Positions 10,604-21,840 of a stretch of 64,000 nt of DNA are shown piece after piece. The notes below the pieces were generated by a model, which worked only from the letters and a program-made list of their open reading frames with translations, was not told where the DNA came from and ran no database searches. The stretch covers positions 70,943,523 through 71,007,522 of the forward strand of contig CM057228.1 in NCBI GenBank assembly GCA_029891385.1. The letters run 5' to 3'. Source of the DNA: Erythroxylum novogranatense (taxonomy: Eukaryota > Streptophyta > Magnoliopsida > Malpighiales > Erythroxylaceae). The position numbers and the translations under genes are program-made. How positions within the stretch are numbered: position 1 is the first letter of the stretch; each line of letters begins with the position of its first letter.

Positions 10604-11117
10604 AGCATTTTATTGATCTCTCTAAACTCGTGTTCATGGCTAAACCTCGTGTTCATGTCTAAAGTAAGGGTTTAAATATCCTTTTAAAATGTAAACCCTA
10701 ACAAAGATAACCTAAAAAATCCTAAAGAAAGCCCAAAGTATCAAAAAGGCCTTCTTGAAACAAATCTGCCCAAGAACAAATCCCCCATGGATTTGGGCTT
10801 CAAAACTAATTAAAATTGACTAGTCCTAGTCCAAATAGGATAAGAAAACCATAAAAATAGAAGACTAACTTAAGAGGTACGAATTGAGCTTTTAAACTAG
10901 GCCCACAAGCTTGGTTCCTTAAAACAAAACATGCACATGACTTTTGTTAATGAAGCACATGCACACTTAATACAAATCAGCCCATGAAAAAGCCTAAAAG
11001 TAGTCCATATGCCCTTTATAAGATAGAATAAGCCCAAGTCCATTGATTAGACTTATGCTCTTGAAAATTGGCTAAGTGTTAGCCCTCTTGGTTTGATGCC
11101 TCCAAAGTGCGTACACA
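10090..11117. repeat. Large inverted repeat of two LTR B arms
   Basis: Arms of about 500 bp, 10090-10599 and 10607-11117, are reverse complements of high identity by eye, centred on a loop of about 8 bases near 10603. The innermost 'gagagatcaataaaat' pairs exactly. Small indels occur, for example the extra 'aaacctcgtgttcatg' type repeat near 10635. Confidence 0.8.
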
Positions 11118-11292
11118 CTTAGGTGTCTTCCTAAGCTTTTCCCCAAGCTTGATCAACAAAACTTCTTGAACTTCTTGTGAAATCAAAGCTTGTACATAAA
11201 TCTGAAATTGTGCTTTGAGCTTGTTGGAGCGTGACCTTGTAATTGGACCTATTGGCATCCTCAAGTCTCCATTGCCTTGGTGAGTTGTATCA
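10604..11292 (-). mobile_element. 3' LTR of B3, truncated
   Basis: It starts on the minus strand at 11292 (TGATACAACTCACC) immediately after the polypurine tract gaggagggaggga (11293-11310 region). The U5 end is lost at the inverted-repeat centre. It encodes the last part of the polyprotein. Confidence 0.85.
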
Positions 11293-12029
11293 TTCCCTCC
11301 CTCCTCAAAAGGATTCGTCCTCGAATCAAGACCTACATTATCAAAGGGAGATAAATCAGAAACATTAAAAGTAGCACTAACACTATACTCTCCTAGCAAA
11401 TCCACCCTATAGGCATTGTCATTGATGCGTTCAAGCACTTGAAAAGGACCATCCCCTCTAGGATCAAGCTTGGACTTCCATTGTTTAGGAAATCTCTCCT
11501 TCCTGAAGTGCACCCAAACCCAATCTCCAGGTTCAAATTTCATCTCCCTACGCCCTTGATTGGCTCTTTGAGCATACTTCTTGTTCTTTTCCTCAATGTG
11601 CTGCCTAGCTTTCTCATGTATTGTCTTAACCAATTCGGCCCTTTGCTGTCCATTTACATTAACAAACTCATTCAAGAGTAAAGGCAACAAATCCAATGGA
11701 GTTAATGGGTTAAAACCATACACAATCTCAAATGGAGAATAGCCTGTAGAAGAATGAATGCTTCTATTATATGCAAACTCAATCAAAGGCAAACAATCAT
11801 CCCAAGCTTTAAAATTTTTACCCACAACAGCACGCAATAAAGATCCTAAGGTTCTATTAACCACTTCAGTTTGTCCATCTGTTTGGGGATGACAAGTTGT
11901 AGAAAACAAAAGCTTTGTTCCCAATTTATTGCATAGAACACGGCAAAAGTGACTTAAAAACTTAGAATCCCTATCTGAAACAATGGTTCTAGGAATGCCA
12001 TGCAACCTAACAACATCCCTAAAAAACAA
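11079..12029 (-). pseudogene. CRM-like integrase core, C-terminal module and LTR-encoded tail
   Basis: This 316-residue frame carries the second part of the integrase core (SDRD Asp; [12 protein letters not shown]lu), [20 protein letters not shown], and the chromovirus C-terminal module ([47 protein letters not shown]). From 11292 on it is encoded by the 3' LTR and includes GPITRSRSNKLKAQF. The tail ends at a stop at 11079. The first catalytic Asp lies upstream beyond a frameshift near 12058. It would integrate element cDNA; as it stands it is split from the rest of pol. Confidence 0.9.
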
Positions 12030-12273
12030 ATCAGCAACATGTGTAGCATCATCGATTTATGACATGCAATAAAATGAGCCATTTTACTAAATCGATCAAC
12101 TACAACAAAGATGTTATCACGTCCTTTCCTAGTCCTAGGCAATCCATAGATATATCAATCCAAGGGCTAATAGGACAGGTAGAGGCGTGTACAACCCATG
12201 TGGTTGCACCTTGGATTTGGTATGCCTATAGGCTACATAACTAGAGCAAACTCTTTCAACATCCTTTTTCATG
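12030..12273 (-). pseudogene. Integrase zinc-domain end and core start, frameshifted
   Basis: Pieces in different frames encode the zinc-domain end, HGLYTPLPV, a disrupted MDFVLGLP region, and [24 protein letters not shown]. In the zinc domain the CxxC pair reads YVAY instead of CVAC. Frameshifts lie near 12058 and 12160. Inactive. Confidence 0.75.
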
Positions 12274-13278
12274 TTAGGCCAAAAAAAAATGCTCCTGTAA
12301 TATGTCAAGTGTTTTAGCAATACCAAAATGTCCCATTAAACCTCCATCATGAGACTCCCTAGCAAGCATCTCACGCATAGAACAAGTAGGAATACATAGT
12401 TTATTATCTCTAAACAAATATCCATCATTCCTATAAAACTTTTGAAAAGCAACTTGTTCACATGCATCATACACATTAGCAAAGTCAGAATCTGATTTGT
12501 ACAAATCTTTTATATACTCAAACCCAATCAACTTAGAACTAAGAGAAGAGATTAGAGCATACCTCCTAGACAATGCATCAGCGATCACATTTTCTTTACC
12601 TTGCTTGTGTTTCACAACATATGGAAATGCCTCTATGAACTCCAGCCACTTAGCATGTCTTTTATTTAACTTACCTTGGCCTTTAAGATGCTTCAAACTC
12701 TCATGATCAGTGTGAATCAAGAATTCAGGAAAAACATCTCTATACTCCTGCAAAAGACAAACAACACTACTAGACAAACAAGGGTCAAGGTCAGATTCAT
12801 TAAAATAAGCTTGCTTGTACAAAAGTACAAACAAACATCTCCTTTCCACATAAGCAACCCTTACATCTCTCATTTTTGCATAGAAGTTTTGTTTCTTTCT
12901 ACCCTCTCTCTCATTTGGGCCTTTTAATTCAATTTCTTTTGAGGCCTCTTTCTCCACTTTTCTTCTCTCAGTCTCAACCTCACTTTCTCTCTTTTCTTTT
13001 GATTTAGATTTCTGCTCCCCTTTTGCAAGGTTCTCAACCTTCCCTTCAAATTTTGTATTATCATGCTTTTCTTGAAGTTTTTCATCCTGGCTTTGTTGCA
13101 TTGCCTCCATACTCCTTTTTAATTGCATTTGGTCCTCATATACCTCTTTTGGTGCCAATAGAGCAAGAACAAATTTCTGATCTCCCATAGTAAATGAATA
13201 CCTATTCTTAAAACCATCATGTAACACTCTTCTATCATATAGCCAAGGTCGATCGAGCAATAAATGACAAGCACGCAT
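12274..13278 (-). pseudogene. PR C-terminus, linker, RNase H end and integrase N-terminus, RT deleted
   Basis: One open frame of 334 residues joins the protease end (a degraded LLLDRPW for LLLGRPW, then [13 protein letters not shown]), a charged Lys/Glu-rich linker, the pre-RT segment [11 protein letters not shown], then directly [24 protein letters not shown] of RNase H. It continues to the integrase zinc domain ([20 protein letters not shown]). RT and most of RNase H (about 300 residues) are missing, yet the frame is kept. An internal recombination deletion is the likely cause. The product could not reverse-transcribe. Confidence 0.85.
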
Positions 13279-13958
13279 AGGTACAACATCACAAAGTACT
13301 TGATCGAATACTTCCCAATGGAGAAAGATACAAGGACTTGTTTATTTACCTTGATTTCCCCCATGCCATTCAGCCATTGTAGTCTGTATGGCCTAGGGTT
13401 TTCAAGCACTCCAACCCTAGTTTTTCTACCATCAATGTGCTAGCCACATTAGTGCAGCTTCCCCATCAATGATCAAAGCTACAAATCTTCTCATTCACTA
13501 GGCATCTGGAATGAAAATATTTTCCTTTGCTCAATTCCATCTTCCTTCAATTGAGCATTCAAAACTCGCCTAGTAACAAGTAATTCACCCCTAGGTGCAT
13601 CCTCAACTTCCACATCAGAACAATCTTCCAACTCAGGCATGGAAGCCAAATCATCTTCTTCATCTTCAGACACAATTTCTTCATCTTCCACATCATTATA
13701 TTGATCTTCATACTCATAGCACACAGGAGTTAGCTCCCTAGTATTTTTCCTCCTTGTTGCACCATTAGATGAAGCCTCTCTTTGTAAATTCCTAATGGCT
13801 TGATCTTGTCTATCAAATTTATCATTGACATCCCTGAACATGTTTTCAATCCTTTGGAATTAATGTTGCATAGCCTCCAAAGTAAAGAATGTGTGTTGAT
13901 CAGCCTCACTATTCTTTTCATCCTTGTCACTACCTTTACTATCCTTTGAATTGGTCAT
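13279..13958 (-). pseudogene. Gag N terminus joined to acidic linker and PR start
   Basis: The gag start ATG is at 13958, before a Ser/Asp/Lys-rich segment and [14 protein letters not shown] near 13862 replaces the CAA seen in the B2 gag. After [18 protein letters not shown] the frame jumps to the acidic pre-PR linker (SMPELEDCSDVEVEDAPRG), so most of gag, including the zinc knuckle, is absent. PR follows in shifted frames ([14 protein letters not shown]). Confidence 0.8.
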
Positions 13959-14897
13959 TATGTAAAACCTGCAAAAACACGTTAGAATAGCTCCTCACAC
14001 ACTCCCTCACGTGTTTCTCCCTAAATCAGATTGGATACCCTCGTGTTTCACTCAAGAAGATGGCTTTACCCTCAAATGAGCTTACACACTCTTGCCTTTA
14101 CCACTTTAGATTATAGCACGCTTTACTTGTCCGGATCAATCACTACCAACCAAATAAGTACAACAAAGAACGTAATTCAAAAGGAAAGCAACGAATACCA
14201 AAATAAAGGAAGAAAAACACAAAGCTAGATGCAATTTAATGTAAAGGAAACTTTGAAGACGAAAATAAACACATAGTAGATGGAGAATATGTGAACGATT
14301 TTTGGTGCCAATTGAGCAATATGAAACAAGATTACTCAATTCAAGTGTAATGGAAACAAAAAGGACAACAAACAAAAAAAACAACCAAAGAGTGCAAGAA
14401 AAGACGAAACTATGAATTGAACTCAACCCTAAACCCAAATTAACAAGAACATTCCAATCTGCCCCAATTACTCAAGAACTTAAAGATAAGCAATTATATC
14501 AAAGACACGTTCTGAGCGAAGAACGTAAATCTTGAAACAAGAAAGTGTTTCTTGGTGCAAGAAAACAAGTCTGGATGAGTTTCTTTAATGAAGGATGTGT
14601 TCTTGATGAATCTTGAATAATAAAGAAACGAAATTAAAGAATTCTTGAATGATCAGATTCGTTCTTGATGAATCTTGCAAGCAAATCAACTCAAACTCAC
14701 AAAGATTCACAATCTTGATTTTCTTTTTTTTTAACTTCTTTCTTTCTTTTCTTCTTTTTCTTTCTTTCTTTCTTTCTTTTCTTTTTTTTTTTCTTTTCTT
14801 TCTTTCTTTCTTCTTTTTTTCGAATTTTAATGATGAACTAACTATAATAATCAAGAACAAACAGAAAATTAAAGATAAAGATTGAATTTAAAACCTA
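13959..14897 (-). other. 5' leader of B3 with a (CTTT)n tract
   Basis: Noncoding leader between primer site and gag. It holds the three-block element and, at 14722-14821, a TTTC/TTCT-rich microsatellite that reads as a purine (GAAA)n tract on the RNA. Open frames across it (poly-Phe or poly-Lys) are artefacts. Confidence 0.75.
13993..14104 (-). promoter_or_regulatory. Conserved three-block leader element of B3
   Basis: Read on the minus strand: block 1 at 14104-14080 (GTGGTAAAGGCAAGAGTGTG), block 2 at 14051-14040 (GTGAAACACGAG), block 3 at 14015-13993 (AACACGTGAGGGAGTGTGTG). Gaps are 28 and 24 nt, and 34 nt separate block 3 from the gag ATG. A TTTTTGCAG|G acceptor-like site lies between. The same arrangement occurs in families A, C, D and E. 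A role in RNA packaging, splicing or translation is only inferred. Confidence 0.7.
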
Positions 14898-14911
14898 GGC
14901 TCCGATACCAA
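14898..14911 (-). promoter_or_regulatory. Primer binding site of B3 (initiator tRNA-Met type)
   Basis: On the minus strand TTGGTATCGGAGCC lies 3 bases after the LTR end. It matches the plant initiator-tRNA-Met site TGGTATCAGAGCC with one A-to-G change. Confidence 0.85.
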
Positions 14912-14914
14912 AGA

Positions 14915-15821
14915 TGATACGGCAACAACCTAGAATCAATGTCTAGATCACCTCTGTTTCAATGATTGTTCCCAAACCTAAATTCAATCAATCTAACAAG
15001 ACCCTTCACCCCCAAAATAGCAAGGAATTGGTAACAAAGAGTATAAGATATTAGGAATTGAATTAACGCCACAAGTTAGAACTTACTTGATAAGTTGCAT
15101 CAATCCTTAAGGTAAAAAAAGCAAGAATCTCAATTCTCTCTTGAAGAATGCTTTCTAATTTTATTGATCTCTCTAAACTCGTGTTCATGGCTAAAGCAAG
15201 GGTTTAAATATCCTTTGCAATGTAAACCCTAACAAAAATAACCTAAAAAACCCTAAAGAAAGCCCAAAGTATCAAAAAGGCCTTCTTGAAACAAATCTGC
15301 CCAAGAACAAATCCCACATGGATTTGGGCTTCAAAACTAATTAAAATTGACTAGTCCTAGTCCAAATAGGATAAGAAAACCATAAAAATAGAAGACTAAC
15401 TTAAGAGGTACGAATTGGGCTTTTAAACTAGGCCCACAAGCTTGGTTCCTTAAAACAAAACATGCACATGACTTTTTTAATGAAGTACATGCACACTTAA
15501 TACAAATCAGCCATGAAAAAGCCTAAAAGTAGTCCATATGCCCTCTATAAGATAAAATAAGCCCAAGTCCATTGATTAGACTTATGCTCTTGAAAATTGG
15601 CTAAGTGTTAGCCCTCTTGGTTCGATGCCTCCAAAGTGCATACACACTTAGGTGTCTTCCTAAGCTTTTCCCCAAGCTTGATCAACAAAACTTCTTGAAC
15701 TTCTTGTGAAATCAAAGCTTGTACATAAATCTGAAATTGTGTTTTGAGCTTGTTGGAGCGTGACCTTGTAATTGGACCTCTTGGCATCCTCAAGTCTCCA
15801 TTGCCTTAGTGAGTTGTATCA
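14915..15821 (-). mobile_element. 5' LTR of B3
   Basis: This 907-bp LTR has ends TGATACAACTCA and TTGCCGTATCA on the minus strand, close to the solo LTR B at 35332-36231. Its tail-coding part is open (15793 down to 15608). AAACAAAGATG of a B integrase follows its outer end. Confidence 0.9.
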
Positions 15822-16470
15822 AACAAAGATGCTATCACGTCCTTTTCTAGTCCTAGGCAATCCTAACACAAAATCCATAGATATATCAATCCAAGGACTA
15901 ATAGGGACAGGTAGAGGCGTGTACAACCCATGTGGTTACACCTTGGATTTGGCGTGCCTACATGCTACACAACTAGAGCAAATTCTTTCAACATCCTTTT
16001 TCATGTTAGGCCAATAAAATGCTCTGTAATATGTCAAGTGTTTTAGCAATACCAAAATGTCCCATTAAACCTCCATCATGAGACTCCCTAGCAAGCATCT
16101 CACGATAGAACAAGTAGGAATACATAGTTTATTATCTCTAAACAAATATCCATCATTCCTATAAAACTTTTGAAAAGCAACTTGTTCACATGCATCATAC
16201 ACATTAGCAAAGTCAGAATCTGATTTGTACAAATCTTTATATACTCAAACCCAATCAACTTAGAACTAAGAGAAGAGATTAGAGCATACCTCCTAGACAA
16301 TGCATCAGCGATCACATTTTCTTTACCTTGCTTGTGTTTCACAACATATGGGAATGTCTCTATGAACTCCAACCACTTAGCATGTCTTTTATTTAACTTA
16401 CCTTGGCCCTTAAGATGCTTCAAACTCTCATGATCAGTGTGAATCACGAATTCCTTTGGCCATTGATAAT
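15822..16470 (-). pseudogene. Family B RNase H-integrase fragment
   Basis: This is a minus-strand pol fragment running from RNase H ([42 protein letters not shown]) through the zinc domain to the start of the integrase core, where element B3 interrupts it. A frameshift near 16235 breaks the frame. The outer end joins family D gag in the opposite orientation at about 16470. Confidence 0.85.
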
Positions 16471-17989
16471 AAAGATGGCAAGAGTGATGGGAGTGAAGAG
16501 GACCAACAAAATACTTTCTTTACTCTTGAAGCAATGCAAAATCAATTCAAGAGAATAGAGACTATGTTCCTTGAAGTCAAAGACAAGTTCGAGCAGCAAG
16601 ATAGAAACTTTGAAAGAAAAGATAGACTTCTTAGAACTATTCAAGCTGAATCTTTAGGGAATAATGGGCCAAGAAGAAGAGAGAACCCTCCACTTCATAA
16701 TCATTATCACTATAAGGAGGAGCAAGATGAAGATGGATTTGATGAGGAAGAGTGGTATGGAGCTCGAAACAATGCAATAGGTGGTAGAGGAGATAGAGGC
16801 CGAAATAGAGGTAGTTATAGAGGAAGAGCTGAAAGAGGCAGAGAGGAGGAAGAGACTGAAAGAGTAGATAGAAATATTGGCAGCATCAAAATGAAGATGC
16901 CGTCATTTCAAGGAAGGAATGATACTGATGCCTACTTAGAGTGGGAAAGGAAAGTAGAGATGATATTTGCCTGCCACAATTATTCTGAGGAGAAGAAGGT
17001 GAAGTTAGCGGCAGTTGATGGTTAGTAGAAGACGAACTGGAGAAAGACCTGTTGAAACCTGGGATGAGATGAAACGCATAATGAAAAAGAGATTTGTGCC
17101 AAGTTACTACTATAGGGAGTTGCATAAAAAACTCCAAACATTGAGGCAAGGCACAAAGAGTGTGGAAGAATACCACAAGGAGATGGAGATAACTATGATA
17201 AGAGCTAACATAGAGGAGGATAGAGAGGCTACAATGGCTTGATTCCTTGCTGGTCTGAATAAAGAGATAGCCAATGTGTAAGAGCTTCATCAATACTTAG
17301 AGTTGGAGGACATGGTAAGCATGGCTATGAAGATTGAAAAGCAATTGAAGGGAAAAGGTTTCAGCAAGGGCAATACCTCAGGATCTTCAAATTCTTGGGG
17401 TCCTAAATGGCCAAAGAAGGAGGAAAAGAGCAAGGATAAGTCCTATGACAATAAGGACAAGTCGAAGGAAAAGTGGACAGCCTCTAAAGGTGCGCCTACA
17501 TCTAATGATCAAAATCCTAACACTAAGCAAAGAGACATCAAATGCTTCAAGTGTTTGGGTTCAGGTCATAGGGAAAACCAATGTCCCAATAGGAAGATCA
17601 TGTATTTGCGAGATGGGGTAATTGAATCAGAAGATAGTGATAGAAGTGATATGCCTGAGTTGGAGGATTGCACTGATGAAGAAGTTGAGCAACCAGTCCA
17701 AGCTGAAGCATTAGTAGTGAGGCGAGCTCTCAATGTACAAGAAAAGATAGAGCTTGAGGAACAAAGGGAGAATATATTCCACACCAGATGTTTAATTAAG
17801 GGTAAGATGTGCAGTTTAATAATTGATGGAGGTAGTTGCACCAATGTTGCAAGCACAATTTTAGTTGAGAAATTGGGGCTGCCTCTCATTAAGCACTCTA
17901 GTCATTATAAGTTGCAATGGCTTAATGAGTGTGGAGAGGTTAGGGTGAACAAGCAAGTGCTAATGGCATTATCAATTGGGAGATTTTAA
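16471..17989 (+). pseudogene. Family D gag and N-terminal protease (element D1)
   Basis: Gag lacks only its first few codons. It has [20 protein letters not shown], an Arg/Gly-rich stretch (near 16785-16850), the capsid region (YLEWERKVEMIFACHNYSEE; RKRFVPSYYYREL-type) and a CCHC knuckle CFKCLGSGHRENQC at 17549-17591. The protease motif LIIDGGSCTNVAS follows at 17816-17855. Frame breaks: a small deletion near 17012 that removes the WWDQL region, TGA at 17240 (CGA in D2) and TAA near 17279. PR ends early at LSIGRF. Gag would coat the particle. Confidence 0.88.
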
Positions 17990-18639
17990 AAAGAAAAAAA
18001 GAAAAAAAGGCCATTCAAGAAAATAAGAACAAAGGCCAAACTGAGAGTAATTGCAGTAGTGAGCAAACAAAAGAGAGTGGTGCAGTTGAAAACGGAGAGA
18101 AGATTGAAAAGAAGAGTGGAACAAAAAAAAGTACTTTCTTTGCAACAAGAAAAAGTACGTTCTTTGCAAAAGAAAAACAGTTGAAGAAGATCATAGTTGT
18201 GAGACTTGTTTTGCAGGAATACTCTGATGTCTTTCTAGATGAGTTGCCCAAGGGACTACTACCATTGAGGGGCATTGAACATCAGATTGATTTGCCAGGT
18301 GAGTATCAAGTCTCTACTACGTTTAATGTTGCTGATCTCTCTCTATTTGATAATGCAGGGGCTGATTCGAGGACAAATCCTTTTGAGGAGGGAGGGAATG
18401 ATATAAGAAGCCATGGCAATGGAGATCAAGGTGCAACACGCCAAGACAAGCTTACTTTGCCAAGTGGACCTATTATAAGACAACGTGCACCAAGGCTTAA
18501 ACAAGCACTTCAAGGGTTTGTTCAAAGTCACATTACATCTCACCTTGATGACAAGACCGAACCATCCGTGGAGAATTCAAATGGAGTAGTCAAGCTTGTG
18601 ACTCTTCTAGAGAGAGCATGTGGAGGGGCTAATACTTAG
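17990..18639 (+). pseudogene. Pre-RT linker fused to integrase C-terminus and LTR tail (D1)
   Basis: A Lys/Glu-rich linker (to about 18180) is followed by [17 protein letters not shown] and GIEHQID. That joins directly to [19 protein letters not shown], which belongs to the end of the integrase module. RT, RNase H and almost all of integrase are deleted, in frame. From 18399 the frame is LTR-encoded (GPIIRQRAPRLKQALQGF) and stops at 18639. Confidence 0.88.
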
Positions 18640-19307
18640 CCAAATTTCAAGATAAGTTCAATTATTCTTATGGACTTATTTTAGTACATTGGACTTGTTA
18701 TTTATCCTTTGTTTATTAGGCCCAAAGAGACTTGTTATGGGCTAGGTATTTATTAGCATTTGCCTTAGTTTATTTAAAACTAGTTTTGGACAACCAAGTG
18801 TGTGGGCCTAAGTAGAGTAATCCATTAGGCCCATCCACCTCCCTTAGGTTTATTTAAGTTATTTTGATCTTATTTAAGTTAGTTTAGCCCAATCCTAAGT
18901 GGAATAGGATCAGATTGCATTATTGGGCTATAAACTCCTAAACTAGTTAGGATTAGGCTTGTTTTAGCATTAAAGGGTCTTGTAACCTATTCCTTTTAGG
19001 TTTAGGTCGTGGGCAAGGGTATAAATACCTTATTTTATCCTTGTAAACATTAGATTTTTGTTTATTAAAGAAATTGAGAGTTCTCTTCAAGTAAGGTGTG
19101 TTCTTCTTATTGTTACTTCAAGGATTGCATCACTTATCAAGGTAATCACTTGTGGCATGTTCAATTCTTCAATTTTCTTTGGGTTTGGGTCTCAATTCCG
19201 TATAATTGGGGTTTGAACTAACATGTTCTTAGAATAGAAAGATTGGGTTTTGATTCAATAGGATTAGGGGGTTTCAAGAACCTTGTTTTCTTGGGGTTTC
19301 CGTATCA
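18399..19307 (+). mobile_element. 3' LTR of D1
   Basis: This 909-bp LTR starts TGATATAAGAAGCC straight after the polypurine tract gaggagggaggga (18385-18398) and ends TTTCCGTATCA. A TATA box (TATAAATA) is at 19020-19027. Athila LTR sequence follows at once. Confidence 0.9.
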
Positions 19308-20286
19308 CCTAGGTAGAACCCTAGCTTTATTTATTTCTATTCTTCTTCTTATACCCAAATTCTGCACTATGTTTTCTATTATGATATTTGGCTTTGTTTT
19401 ATTTAGAATTATGTACTAAATTCTCTTTTCCAATTGTTGAGGCTATTAGCTAAATTCATAGTTGTTTTTATGAGAAGCATGTGTATATAATTGATGAATA
19501 TATGATTGGAAATTTGTGCTCTTGATCTGGACATGATTGCTGAATTATGCATGTGGATTTGAAGTCATGAATTCGAATTTTGCATGAATAATTTGTATGC
19601 TATCTGATTAATTTAATTGCTAGACAATAAATTGATTAGGTTAAGTTTCATCAACTAATTAAAATTGAAGCTTGTATGTAGGTTTTAATTAGTTGGATCA
19701 AGACATAGGTTAATTTTATGCATGCTAGCTTTGCTGAAAGTTAACTTAGGTTTAGCAAACTTGATTTTAATCTTAATGCTCTTGTTATTGTGTTGTTCAT
19801 GCTAGTTTTGGATTAACACATTAACAAGAAGTTGTTGCATGTCATGCTTGTTTTGAATGCATCTATCTTTGCTTGATGAACCCTAATTTTCCAATCTATG
19901 ATATAATTCATTTTCAATGATTAAAAACAACCTAAGGATTTAGTGAAAACCTTTGCAATTGGTCTTTAATTAATCTGAACTTTTTACTCAAATTTTCTTA
20001 GCAATTTCTCTCTTGAAAACTTTTAGCTTTGTTTTAATTTTATAAACTTAAATCACATCTTCTTCTTTCTTTTCCTATTTACTTTTAACATAAACAAACA
20101 AAGCCCCCAATCTGGTCTTAAGAGCATTCAATTTTTGTTTTCCCTTTTGACATTCACGCATACTTTGCTTGAAAGTAAGAAAATCTTCCTTGTGTTTTGA
20201 TCTCTGTGGGACGATACCCTTGCTTCGCTATACTACAAATCAATTTAAGTAGGGGATTAAATTTGTAGGCTAACGACAACCTATCA
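19308..20286 (+). mobile_element. Athila-like 5' LTR, 5' end missing
   Basis: AT-rich DNA ends in a block typical of Athila/Tat LTR ends ('gatctctgtgggacgatacc', 'ctatactacaa', then ACGACAACCTATCA). The primer site follows 6 bases on. The LTR start is lost at the junction with LTR D. Confidence 0.7.
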
Positions 20287-20292
20287 AATTTT

Positions 20293-20312
20293 TGGCACCG
20301 TTGTCGGGGATC
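20293..20312 (+). promoter_or_regulatory. Primer binding site of the Athila-like element
   Basis: TGGCACCGTTGTCGGGGATC differs by two transitions from the usual Athila/Tat site TGGCGCCGTTGCCGGGGATC, commonly assigned to tRNA-Asp. Confidence 0.8.
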
Positions 20313-20405
20313 AAAATGTTGATTTTTATCTTTCTTCTATAGTTTGCGTCCTATTTTTCTTTCTTTTGTGATTTAGTGCATTTAACCTTTTGTTTTGAAG
20401 GCTTT

Positions 20406-21840
20406 ATGTCCCAATCATCTGGAGAGCAACTTTCAGATCAAGAACAAGCCGACTTAGATCAATTCTACAAAGATTTCTTGATCAACTCCACACAAACACC
20501 AACGCATACACCTTTGCACGATCCTATCATCCTTGAGCAATGCTATCCACTCTTCCGATCAAACTTTGAGAAGGAGTTATCTTTCACACGTGCACAGCCC
20601 ACCGACTCATCACAATCCAACAACATCTACGTTGATCCTGTTATTAAAGACATAGCAGTTGCACAACAAAGAACTTTGAAGGAGCTTGCTGCTCCTGACT
20701 TGGAGAATCGTCCTCTTTGTATTAATGTTGAGAATGCGAACTTTGAGCTAAAACCTGGTTTTATCCATTTGCTTCCATGTTTTAACGGCCTTGCAGGTGA
20801 AGATCCACATGCTCATCTTAAGAAGTTCCACATGATTTGCAATGGCATGAAGTCGAATGATGTGGAGGAGGAGCAAGTCAAGCTGAAAGCTTTTCCTTTC
20901 TCTTTGAAGGGGACAGCTGAGGAGTGTTTGTTCTCAATCCCATCTGGTTCCATAAGGACGTGGAATGACCTTAAGAGAATTTTCTTAAAAAGTACTTCCC
21001 AGCCTCAAGAGCTGCCAATATTAGGAAGGAGATATGTGGGATAAGACAAGCTCATGGTGAATCATTATCGGAGTATTGGGAGAGGTTCGAGAAGCTCTGC
21101 AGCCAATGTCCCCACCACCAAATTTCTGACCAACTCTTTATTCAATATTTCTATGAGGGGTTAACTCCCCAAGATAGGAGTATTATTGATGCAGCTAGTG
21201 GTGGAGCTTTGGTGAACAAAACACCTGAGGCGGCAAAGCATTTAATCTCTGATATGTCTGAAAATTTCAAGCAATTTAGCACCCGAGCTGATCATAGACG
21301 CGTGAATCAGGTAAGTATCTCTAACTTAGAGAATGAGGTTAATGAGCTTACTTCTATAATGCAATCCTTCATGAGAGGTGATATGCAAGCTATTGTCAGT
21401 TTTATTTGTTCCATGCATGGTCATAATGCTAATACATGTCCTACTATGCAAGATGATTCTACTGACCATGTGAATGCAGTTGGTGGTGTTTTTAATGCTA
21501 ACCCACAGAGAAAGTATGATCCCTACTCTCAAACCTACAATCTGGGATGGAGGGATCACCCCAACCTTCGCTATGGGAATCCTCAGCAACCACCTATGTA
21601 TAATGGATCAAGAGCACCCAACTCCACTGTATTTCAACTACATCCGAACATTCCCAGAACTATGCCGCCACCTTCTAACCCTTCTTCTTCTTCTAATCCT
21701 TCTTTGAATGAGATTACGGATATGATGAAAACTATGGCATCTAACACCTTGTCTATGCAGCAAAATTTCATGTCTTTTCAACATGATTATAAATTTTTCA
21801 GCAAGAGACAAGGTCGGGTATCCAAAACCTTGAGAGGCAA
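20406..21840 (+). pseudogene. Athila-like gag
   Basis: The likely start is MSQSSGEQLSDQEQ at 20406. The capsid-like part has FELKPGFIHLLPCFNGLAGE and DPHAHLKKFHMICNGMK. One A is missing in a run near 20990, shifting the frame. Gag resumes in another frame through YWERFEKLC, ISDMSENFKQF and a weak zinc-knuckle-like CSMHGHNANTC (21410-21442). A second one-base loss near 21797 shifts it again. It would form the particle coat but is broken. Confidence 0.87.

Larger units (their letters stand above)
10604..15821 (-). mobile_element. CRM-like element B3, minus strand, internally deleted
   Basis: Read on the minus strand the order is 5' LTR (15821-14915), primer site, leader, gag N terminus, PR, RNase H, integrase, polypurine tract, 3' LTR (11292-10604, end lost). 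Most of gag, including the zinc knuckle, and all of RT are deleted, and frameshifts and stops are frequent. The 5' LTR sits inside another family B integrase fragment (15822-16470), so B inserted into B. The truncated 3' end prevents a target-duplication check. Confidence 0.85.

Noticed and set aside
14585..14885. Lys- or Phe-rich frames across (CTTT)n tracts, also at 34471-34888 and 55629-55823
   Set aside because: Microsatellite translation in retrotransposon leaders.
18181..18639. Independent small host gene ending in a conserved tail
   Set aside because: It is the fused remains of family D pol and the LTR tail, with the polypurine tract inside it.
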